A stretch of 7,455 nucleotides of DNA from JANMDU01 sp043755865 (GTDB lineage Bacteria; Pseudomonadota; Gammaproteobacteria; Burkholderiales; Burkholderiaceae_C). Numbering within the stretch: position 1 is the first letter of the stretch; every line of letters starts with the position of its first letter. Both the position numbers and the translations under genes were made by a program. The notes beneath the pieces were generated by a model. It was given only the letters and a program-made list of their open reading frames with translations. It ran no database searches and had not been told where the DNA came from. Below, one piece after another: positions 1 to 5,129 of this stretch. The stretch is from contig JAYUSD010000160.1 in the NCBI GenBank assembly GCA_043755865.1, positions 1 through 7,455 of the forward strand, given 5' to 3'.

Positions 1-75
1 GGGGGAGCTCCAGCCGCAGCCCAGCGCGGAGGACATGAGCGCAGTGAGATAGCCCAAGCGCTGTCAGCGTCATGA
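1..75 (+). other. Possible 3' tail of an upstream plus-strand gene (unresolved)
   Basis: Two plus-strand frames stay open from the left edge: one to a TAG at 50-52 (tail reads ...SAEDMSAVR) and one to a TGA at 73-75 (tail reads ...IAQALSAS). Either could be the end of a gene entering from the left and converging on the tRNA-His unit. A minus-strand reading from an ATG near 74 is also open to the edge. With so few codons I cannot choose between these and recognise no family. The rest of the stretch up to 170 shows no gene. Confidence 0.15.
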
Positions 76-170
76 TGTCTTTACGCGAAGACAATAACAA
101 CACTATCATTTTAATAGCGCCCCACGCAATAAATACGCCGGCTATCGCACTAAAACGCTTTAAAAATGTC

Positions 171-206
171 AAAGAAAAAGCCCGTGAGCGAACTCAGAGG
201 CTTTTT
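171..206 (-). terminator. Rho-independent terminator of the ppiD / tRNA-His unit
   Basis: On the minus strand AAAAAGCC (206-199) pairs perfectly with GGCTTTTT (182-175). Inside it TGAG (196-193) pairs with CTCA (188-185) around a TTCG loop, with one G-T pair and one C-C mismatch between the two stems. Further T-rich sequence follows at 173-171. It lies just downstream of tRNA-His, as expected for the end of that transcript. On the plus strand the stem also ends in a T run (202-206), so it could work in both directions and serve a gene arriving from the left. Confidence 0.8.
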
Positions 207-213
207 AAATTTC

Positions 214-290
214 TGGGGTGGCTGATGGGGCTCGAACCCACGACAACAGGAATCACAATCCTGGACTCTACCAACTGAGCTACAGCCACC
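214..290 (-). tRNA. tRNA-His (anticodon GUG)
   Basis: The reverse complement folds as a full cloverleaf. The acceptor stem is GTGGCTG/CAGCCAC, the D arm GCTC/GAGT, the anticodon stem CAGGA/TCCTG with loop TTGTGAT (anticodon GTG), and the T arm GTGGG-TTCGAGC-CCCAT. The extra 5' G at position 290, opposite discriminator C73, is the identity element of histidine tRNAs and is encoded in the DNA. The 3' CCA is also encoded (216-214), giving 77 bases. The gene starts 41 bases after the ppiD stop with no terminator between, so it is probably transcribed with ppiD and processed from that RNA. Confidence 0.97.
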
Positions 291-331
291 GTAGAGGCGA
301 GATTATAACCTCACCCGAATAAACAAGCCGA

Positions 332-2263
332 TCACTGAGTAGCCGCAGCCAGCTCTTCTTTCTTCGGCACCGGTTTGGCTACTTTGAATTCCACCTTGAA
401 GCGCTGTTTGAGCGATTCGTAATAGGCCAGAGCCTCTGCATTCGTCCACCACGTATTGACTTGTTTGCGATCTTCGGTAATGTTGGCGCCCTTGGTATCG
501 CGCTCCAGCACTTTGTTGACGCGCATTACAGCGTAGCCTTGCCCGCCCAGATCGACGCCCACCACCGCAGGCAGCTTTTTGCTGTCGGCTCGCAATGCCG
601 CTTCAATCACCTGTGCGGGCAGGCGCTGAGCTTGCTCGCGAGAGACGGTGATGGCTTCCGGCAACGTGGCGCTGGCTGGATTGGCTTGCCACAAGGCAAG
701 CTTGACTAGGCCTTCTTTTTTTGCCAGCTCTGCGCCCTGTGCAGCCAATACGCGTTCGCGTACGCGGTCTTTGACTTCCGCCAAAGGCAAAGTGCGCGCT
801 GCGGTGTATTGCACGATACGGCCCGAAACCAGCTGATTTGCAGCAGTTTCTACAGCTTCAGTGTTGCGCTTTTTCTCAACCGAGTCAGCAGAAAACAAAG
901 CATTTAAGAAACGTTTGTTGGTAAGCGGGCCGCTTGCTTCTGGTCCAGGCGTGCGCAACATGTTTGCAACAGTTTTCACTTGCAGGCCGAGGCGATCTGC
1001 GGCGGGCTTGAGGCTTTCGGCTTGCTCATACACAGCGTTGGTAAAGCCTTCGGCTAATTCCGCAAATTTCTTTTGTGCTTGCTGCTTGATCAAATCCGCC
1101 TCAATCTCGGGCTTCATCTCTTCAAAGGTTTTTTGCTTGGCTGCTTTGATATCGGTCAAGCGGATGATGTGAAAACCGAAATCGCTCTCCACCACTGAGC
1201 TGATATCGCCCTTTTGCATCGCATAGGCGGCCTCTTCAAATGGCTTGACCATCGCACCACGTGCGAAGAAATCCAAATCTCCGCCGTTGGCTGCCGAGCC
1301 AGGATCTTGCGAATTTTTCTTGGCGAGATCGGCAAAGCTCTCAGGTGATTTCTTCACCTCTAAAGCCAAAGCCTCAGCCTTGGCTTTCGCGGCTGCGCGC
1401 TCTGCAGCAGGCGCATTTTTAGGCGCGGTGATCAAGATATGGCTGGCGCGGCGCTCTTCTTGACCGGACAGGCGAGCTGAGTTTTGATCGTAGTAGGCTT
1501 TCACATCTTCGGCCTTGAGAACGATGCCTTTTTTAGCAGTGTCAAGATCGAGCACCAAATATTCAATGCTGGCCGATTCTGGCGCTTGGAAAAGCTGGGG
1601 GTTGTTTTTATAAAACTGATCGAGCTGGTCTTCACTTGGCGTGGCTTTGGCCGCAAACTCCGCCGCACCAAAACGCTGAATTTGCACTTCGCGGCGCTCA
1701 AAGTAAGCGGCAAGTGTTTGATCAGCCAACGCGCTTGAATTGAGCCCAGTGGCGTTCACGCCAGCGAGCACTTGGCGCGCCGATAAATCTTGCCTCACGC
1801 GATTCTCGAAACCTTCGGGTGACAGACCTTGAGCGCCCACCAATTGTTTGTAGCGCTCTACATCAAGCGAGCCATCTGGTTTGCGCAGGGCCGCGATGTT
1901 TGGGTTCTCTTGCAAATCACGCGCCAAACGCTGATCGCTGGTAGACAGATGCTGCTTAGTGGCAGCTGCAAGCATCACACGCTCGCGCACCAAGCGCTCC
2001 AGCGTCGCATATTTAGCTTCAGGCGAATCGAGGAGCTTGGGATCCAAATTCGGCATGCTTTGACGCAGGCGTTCGACTTCTTGCTTATGCGCTTCATCCC
2101 ATTCGGGCTGGCGAATCGTCTGACCATCCACTGTGGCAACAGGCACACCTTTTTCGTTGAAACGGCTGTAGCCATCAATGCCTACCAGCGCAAACGCCGG
2201 AAAGATCAGAATAAACAACATCAATTGCATGATGCGTGTGTGTTTGCGGACGTATTCAAACAT
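332..2263 (-). CDS. ppiD: PpiD-type periplasmic folding chaperone (SurA_N-like + parvulin domain)
   Basis: The 643-residue product (E. coli PpiD has 623) is an inner-membrane-anchored chaperone facing the periplasm, where it helps newly exported outer-membrane and periplasmic proteins near the Sec translocon. The N-terminal MFEYVRKHTR is followed by one hydrophobic anchor (about 12-29), a SurA_N-like helical region (about 30-190), a parvulin/PpiC domain (about 268-372) and a long lysine- and alanine-rich C-terminal region. The parvulin domain has ASHILI with His275, a GGDLDFF stretch, GAMVKPFEEAAY with Met338 and Phe342, and FGFHIIRL with His365. I chose the ATG at 2263 because it gives the family's usual N-terminus. 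The frame is open 10 codons further to a TTG at 2293, but that lies in the T tract of a terminator and adds residues unlike the family. No strong Shine-Dalgarno is visible. It follows hupB and tRNA-Val, the same neighbour relation as hupB-ppiD in E. coli. Confidence 0.95.
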   Translation of the reverse strand: MFEYVRKHTRIMQLMLFILIFPAFALVGIDGYSRFNEKGVPVATVDGQTIRQPEWDEAHKQEVERLRQSMPNLDPKLLDSPEAKYATLERLVRERVMLAAATKQHLSTSDQRLARDLQENPNIAALRKPDGSLDVERYKQLVGAQGLSPEGFENRVRQDLSARQVLAGVNATGLNSSALADQTLAAYFERREVQIQRFGAAEFAAKATPSEDQLDQFYKNNPQLFQAPESASIEYLVLDLDTAKKGIVLKAEDVKAYYDQNSARLSGQEERRASHILITAPKNAPAAERAAAKAKAEALALEVKKSPESFADLAKKNSQDPGSAANGGDLDFFARGAMVKPFEEAAYAMQKGDISSVVESDFGFHIIRLTDIKAAKQKTFEEMKPEIEADLIKQQAQKKFAELAEGFTNAVYEQAESLKPAADRLGLQVKTVANMLRTPGPEASGPLTNKRFLNALFSADSVEKKRNTEAVETAANQLVSGRIVQYTAARTLPLAEVKDRVRERVLAAQGAELAKKEGLVKLALWQANPASATLPEAITVSREQAQRLPAQVIEAALRADSKKLPAVVGVDLGGQGYAVMRVNKVLERDTKGANITEDRKQVNTWWTNAEALAYYESLKQRFKVEFKVAKPVPKKEELAAATQ

Positions 2264-2290
2264 GGGCTCAGGGCTCGAAGAACAGTGAAA

Positions 2291-2323
2291 CAAAAAAGCA
2301 AAAAGGCGAACCTTAAGTTCGCC
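2291..2323 (-). terminator. Rho-independent terminator after tRNA-Val, just upstream of ppiD
   Basis: On the minus strand GGCGAAC (2323-2317) pairs perfectly with GTTCGCC (2311-2305) around the 5-base loop TTAAG. A TTTTT-GC-TTTTTT tract follows (2304-2292). This is the strongest terminator in the window. It lies 32 bases past the tRNA-Val 3' end and only 27 bases before the ppiD ATG. It should end the hupB / tRNA-Val transcript and leave ppiD dependent on read-through or on a very compact promoter of its own. Confidence 0.88.
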
Positions 2324-2355
2324 GCGCTTACCTTTGCCTTGGGATGTGTGATGGG

Positions 2356-2431
2356 TGGTGGGTGATGACGGGCTCGAACCGCCGACCTACGCCTTGTAAG
2401 GGCGCCGCTCTACCAACTGAGCTAATCACCC
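2356..2431 (-). tRNA. tRNA-Val (anticodon UAC)
   Basis: The reverse complement gives a 76-base cloverleaf. The acceptor stem is GGGTGAT/ATCACCC, the D arm begins AGCTCAGTTGG, the anticodon loop is CTTACAA (anticodon TAC), the T arm contains GGTTCGAGCC, the discriminator is A (2359), and CCA is encoded (2358-2356). It closely resembles the E. coli valine tRNA of the same anticodon. The 5' end lies 27 bases after the hupB stop, with no terminator between, so it is probably cut out of the hupB transcript. Confidence 0.97.
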
Positions 2432-2458
2432 CATCATTAAAAACTTGAGTGCCGTAGT

Positions 2459-2731
2459 TTAGTTCAGCGCTTCTTTGAGCGCTTTGCCTGGACGGAACTT
2501 TGGCACGCGGGCTGCTTTGATTTTAATCGCTGCGCCAGTGCGTGGGTTGCGGCCTGCACGAGCGGCGCGTTTGCCCACCGCGAACGTACCAAAACCTACG
2601 ACAGAAACACTACCGCCTTTTTTCAATGTACTCTTGACTGCGCCCAAGGTGGCCTCTAAAGCGCGCGTGGCAGCTGCCTTAGAAATATCGGCTTGTTTGG
2701 CGATGTGTTCGATCAGGTCGGTCTTGTTCAT
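2459..2731 (-). CDS. hupB: DNA-binding protein HU (beta type)
   Basis: The 90-residue product is a histone-like protein that dimerises and bends DNA without sequence specificity, compacting the nucleoid and assisting replication, repair and recombination. It has the full family length and layout: an N-terminal helical dimerisation region MNKTDLIEHIAKQADISKAA, then GFGTF at 46-50, then the basic DNA-gripping arm (about 53-77) with RNPRTG at 61-66, whose Pro63 is the residue that inserts into the DNA. KFRPGKALKEALN closes the protein. The ATG at 2731 is supported by a good ribosome binding site. The single-gene HU homodimer seen in many betaproteobacteria is the likely form, but a second HU gene elsewhere cannot be excluded. 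The tRNA-Val gene follows directly. Confidence 0.97.
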   Translation of the reverse strand: MNKTDLIEHIAKQADISKAAATRALEATLGAVKSTLKKGGSVSVVGFGTFAVGKRAARAGRNPRTGAAIKIKAARVPKFRPGKALKEALN

Positions 2732-2736
2732 TGTGA

Positions 2737-2742
2737 CTCCTC
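2737..2742 (-). promoter_or_regulatory. Ribosome binding site of hupB
   Basis: The minus strand reads GAGGAG-TCACA-ATG, a near-ideal Shine-Dalgarno core five bases before the hupB start. It is the clearest ribosome binding site in the window and fixes the start codon, as expected for an abundant protein. Confidence 0.85.
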
Positions 2743-2862
2743 GGAGAGATCCGGTGTGTTGGTTAGATTGTTAGCGTCGTCTGGTCGGCTCGCATAAATT
2801 AACGCAAGCACGGCTACGAATTCTATGCGCTTTTTTGCGTTGGGAATATGTGAATTTTCAGC

Positions 2863-2891
2863 ATTTTTTGTGCTTTATGTCACGTCGGCAA
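2863..2891 (-). promoter_or_regulatory. Candidate hupB promoter (weak)
   Basis: The minus strand has TTGCCG (4 of 6 to the -35 consensus) and, 17 bases later, AAAAAT (4 of 6 to the -10 consensus). It would give a leader of roughly 125 bases before hupB. The match is modest, and the downstream TAGAAT at 2825-2820 competes as a -10. Treat it as a guess based on consensus and spacing only. Confidence 0.25.
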
Positions 2892-3001
2892 TGACTGTGC
2901 AAGCCACAAGGGGCGCGGGTTTGCGGCTGTTTAGCCACGCCGATGCCTGCCAAATGTGAAGCTTTCAACAAAGCGCTTGACGCGCACAAGAAACACGCTG
3001 T

Positions 3002-3025
3002 AGCAAGCTCATCGAAGCGCTTGCT
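3002..3025 (-). other. Perfect 7-bp hairpin downstream of dmlA
   Basis: AGCAAGC (3002-3008) and GCTTGCT (3019-3025) form a perfect inverted repeat around a 10-base spacer, 22 bases past the dmlA stop. No T run follows on either strand, so it is not a classical intrinsic terminator. It could protect the 3' end of the dmlA message or help Rho-dependent termination before hupB, which lies in the same direction. Confidence 0.4.
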
Positions 3026-3047
3026 CGTGCAGTGTCATGCATTGTGC

Positions 3048-4133
3048 TTATAAGGCAGCAGCAATTGCTTTGCCTAAATCCTGCGTGCTAGCCGTGCCGC
3101 CCATGTCGCGCGTGAGTGGGGCTTGGCTGCCGGGCTGCATCACCTTTTCAATTGTTGCCAAGATCGCATCATGCGCGGCTTTGTGGCCAAGGTGCTCAAG
3201 CATCATCGCGCCTGCCCAGATTTGGCCAATGGGGTTGGCGATGTTTTTGCCAGCAATATCGGGCGCTGAGCCGTGCACGGGCTCAAACAGAGACGGGAAT
3301 TTTCTCGTCGGATTCAAATTGGCGCTCGGGGCGATGCCAATCGTGCCTGTGCAAGCGGGGCCGAGATCGGAGAGGATGTCGCCAAACAAATTGCTGGCCA
3401 CCACCACGTCAAAGAAATTCGGGCGCTGCACGAAATGGGCGGTCAAGATGTCGATGTGGAATTTATCGACGTTGATACCAGGGTAGCCCTTAGCCATTTC
3501 TTCGACGCGCTCATCCCAGTAAGGCATGGAAATCGAGATGCCATTGGATTTGGTGGCGCTCGTCAAATGCTTTTTCGGGCGTGATTGCGCAAGCTCAAAA
3601 GCGAATTTCAACACGCGATCTACGCCAATGCGCGTAAATACGCTTTCTTGCAACACGAATTCGCGCTCCGTGCCGGGGAACATTTTGCCGCCGATGCTCG
3701 AATATTCGCCTTCGGTGTTTTCGCGCACGATGTAAAAATCAATCTCGCCTGCGGCGTACGGCGTGCCATCGCGCTTGACCACAGGCGCTCTGACACCGGG
3801 CATGAGCTTGGCGGGGCGCAGGTTGATGTATTGGTCAAACTCGCGGCGAAACAGCAGCAGTGAGCCCCACAGCGAAATGTGATCGGCAATTTTCTCTGGC
3901 CAGCCGACAGCGCCGAAAAAAATGGCATCGTGGCCTCCGATGTGGTCTTTCCAATTGTCGGGGAGCATCTTGCCGTGCTTCTCGTAGTAATTCCAGCTGG
4001 AGAAATCAAAATGGTCGAATTTCAGATCAATGCCGAATTTCGTAGCTGCAGCTTCGAGCACACGCACGCCCTCCGGCATCACTTCTTGGCCAATGCCGTC
4101 TCCAGCGATCACTGCGATGCGGTGTTGTGTCAT
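3048..4133 (-). CDS. dmlA: D-malate / tartrate dehydrogenase (decarboxylating), DmlA/TtuC type
   Basis: The 361-residue cytosolic enzyme belongs to the isocitrate/isopropylmalate dehydrogenase family and is the same length as E. coli DmlA, which it resembles along its whole length. It is expected to oxidise and decarboxylate D-malate to pyruvate and CO2 with NAD+ and a divalent metal; relatives also act on tartrate. Visible marks are GDGIG at 11-15, HISLWGSLL and FRREFDQYINLRP with Arg96 and Arg106, VRENTEGEYS with Arg137 and Tyr144, TSATKSNG with Lys195, HIDIL with Asp228, and NLFGDILSD with Asp252 and Asp256 as metal ligands. HGSAPDIAGKNIANP carries Asp292, a mark of NAD rather than NADP use. 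SLWGSLL with FRRE separates this group from LeuB and from isocitrate dehydrogenase. It starts 18 bases after the hydrolase stop, so the two are probably one operon. D-malate versus tartrate preference cannot be read from sequence. Confidence 0.9.
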   Translation of the reverse strand: MTQHRIAVIAGDGIGQEVMPEGVRVLEAAATKFGIDLKFDHFDFSSWNYYEKHGKMLPDNWKDHIGGHDAIFFGAVGWPEKIADHISLWGSLLLFRREFDQYINLRPAKLMPGVRAPVVKRDGTPYAAGEIDFYIVRENTEGEYSSIGGKMFPGTEREFVLQESVFTRIGVDRVLKFAFELAQSRPKKHLTSATKSNGISISMPYWDERVEEMAKGYPGINVDKFHIDILTAHFVQRPNFFDVVVASNLFGDILSDLGPACTGTIGIAPSANLNPTRKFPSLFEPVHGSAPDIAGKNIANPIGQIWAGAMMLEHLGHKAAHDAILATIEKVMQPGSQAPLTRDMGGTASTQDLGKAIAAAL

Positions 4134-4151
4134 GGTGAGTCTTTCAAAAAT

Positions 4152-5042
4152 TCAAGAAGAGAAAAAATGATGAGCTTCGGCAAACAATTCACTCGGAGCT
4201 TCTTCAGCGATGTAGTGGCCGCAGGCCAGCGCACGGCCTGAGACGTTTGTAGCGCGCTCGCCCCAGAGTCTGCGCACATCAAAATTTGCACCGACTACGC
4301 CATGTTCGCCCCAAAGGATTCTTAAGGGCATGGAGAGTTTTTTGTCAGCAGCGATGTCTGCGCGATCATGTTCCAAATCAATGGTGGCGCTGGCTCGGTA
4401 GTCTTCACAAATGCCACGTGCGCTGCCGGGGATTTGGATGCAGCGCTCGTATTCTTGCATCGCCTCGGGCGCGAAAGCGGCCAGCCCTGCATGGCGCTTG
4501 CCCATGACAGAGCGGATGTAGCGCACCGCGTCGCTTTCAATCAGCGCCTCAGGCAAAGGCTGCGGCTGAATGAGAAAGAACCAATGCCAATACGCTGTGG
4601 CAAAAGCGCGCGAGGTGTTTTCATACATCGACAGTGTGGGCGCGATATCGAGCAGCATCATGCGCTGCACAATATCTGGATGATCCGCAGCAAGGCGATG
4701 TGCCACCCTTGCGCCGCGATCATGGGCGAGGATGGAAAACTGCGAAAAGCCGAAATGCCGCATCACTGAGACTGCATCCTTGGCCATCTCGCGCTTGCTG
4801 TAAGCGGCATGCTGCGCATCTGATTCAGGGCGACTCGAATCGCCATAGCCGCGCAAATCAAGCAGCACGAGCTTGAAGCGCTTGGCCAGATGGGGTGCGA
4901 CTTTGTGCCACATCGCATGTGTTTGCGGATGACCATGCACAAGCAGCAGAGGCGGCCCTTGCGATGGTGCAGCCAAAGCCGTGCGGCCTTTCAGGCTAAC
5001 GCCGTTGCGCTGAATGGAAAAAGGGGTGAATCCGTCAAACAT
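4152..5042 (-). CDS. Alpha/beta hydrolase, fluoroacetate (haloacetate) dehalogenase-like
   Basis: The 296-residue product is close in length and motif order to fluoroacetate dehalogenases (about 300 residues), which hydrolyse the carbon-halogen bond of haloacetates to a hydroxy acid through an aspartyl ester. HGHPQTHAMWH (36-46) forms the oxyanion-hole region. AHDRGAR carries nucleophile Asp108 with Arg109 and Arg112, the carboxylate-binding arginines. LDIAPT holds Asp132, YWHWFF holds His153 and Trp154, CEDYR holds Tyr215, and GHYIAEEAP holds the catalytic His276. The His/Trp/Tyr set matches the halide pocket of the characterised enzymes. One difference is His38, where the usual motif is HGFPQTH. 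The ATG at 5042 fits the family start; the frame runs 13 codons further to a TTG at 5081, inside the probable regulatory region. No strong ribosome site is seen. No signal peptide, so probably cytosolic. An epoxide hydrolase or other ester/halide hydrolase is the alternative; the dehalogenase-like fold is sure, the substrate is not. Confidence 0.85.
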   Translation of the reverse strand: MFDGFTPFSIQRNGVSLKGRTALAAPSQGPPLLLVHGHPQTHAMWHKVAPHLAKRFKLVLLDLRGYGDSSRPESDAQHAAYSKREMAKDAVSVMRHFGFSQFSILAHDRGARVAHRLAADHPDIVQRMMLLDIAPTLSMYENTSRAFATAYWHWFFLIQPQPLPEALIESDAVRYIRSVMGKRHAGLAAFAPEAMQEYERCIQIPGSARGICEDYRASATIDLEHDRADIAADKKLSMPLRILWGEHGVVGANFDVRRLWGERATNVSGRALACGHYIAEEAPSELFAEAHHFFSS

Positions 5043-5076
5043 GCTCGCATTGTGCGTGACAAAAATGCTTAGATAA

Positions 5077-5101
5077 AGCAATAATTAGGCAATTGATTGC
5101 T
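5077..5101. promoter_or_regulatory. Candidate LysR operator in the divergent intergenic region
   Basis: The 87-base gap between the hydrolase ATG (5042) and the LysR ATG (5130) is AT-rich and should hold both promoters. It contains GCAAT at 5078-5082 and again at 5089-5093, exactly 11 bases apart, plus the inverted copy ATTGC at 5096-5100. The last two make the perfect dyad GCAAT-TG-ATTGC, and the outer pair makes AGCAAT-N13-ATTGCT. Repeated dyads one helical turn apart between a LysR gene and its divergent target are typical of LysR binding sites, though no clean T-N11-A core is seen. No convincing -35/-10 pair could be fixed for either direction. Confidence 0.5.
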
Positions 5102-5129
5102 GCTTTTTTAGAAATAATAGAAATTCATT

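Larger units (their letters stand above)
2743..3047 (-). other. Gene-free stretch: hupB leader and dmlA 3' region
   Basis: No open frame with coding character is visible on either strand. The part nearest hupB (2743-2891) is AT-rich with A/T runs and should hold the hupB promoter. Two weak sigma-70 candidates on the minus strand are TTGCCG (2891-2886) with AAAAAT (2868-2863) at 17-base spacing, and a TAGAAT -10 (2825-2820) without a good -35. The part nearest dmlA (2892-3047) is more GC-rich and contains the hairpin described separately. No known RNA family is recognised. Confidence 0.5.

Noticed and set aside
72..278. 68-codon plus-strand open frame
   Set aside because: It runs through the terminator stem and most of the tRNA-His gene, so its C-terminal part is tRNA sequence read backwards.
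2264..2293. TTG start giving ppiD ten extra residues
   Set aside because: The codon lies in the T tract of the terminator, and the extra residues do not match the conserved PpiD beginning MFEYVRKHTR.
1829..2365. 178-codon plus-strand open frame opposite ppiD
   Set aside because: It lies antisense to a clear ppiD and runs into tRNA-Val. Its translation has no family character and is explained by the codon bias of the real gene.
2971..3022. Palindrome AAGCGCTT twice, 44 bases apart, between dmlA and hupB (a third copy lies in the hydrolase gene near 4875)
   Set aside because: The word GCGCTT is common across the window, partly from Arg-Leu and Ala codons. Three copies of the 8-mer are not enough to claim a binding site or uptake signal.
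3037..3486. 149-codon plus-strand open frame opposite dmlA
   Set aside because: It is antisense to a fully conserved dehydrogenase. The cysteine- and proline-rich translation shows no recognisable domain.
3048..4133. Assignment as LeuB or isocitrate dehydrogenase
   Set aside because: The SLWGSLL and FRREFDQYINLRP stretches and the full-length resemblance to DmlA fit the D-malate/tartrate group. No leucine-pathway genes are nearby.
5043..5081. TTG start giving the hydrolase thirteen extra residues
   Set aside because: It would place the start inside the repeat-bearing regulatory gap. The shorter form already matches the family length and N-terminus.
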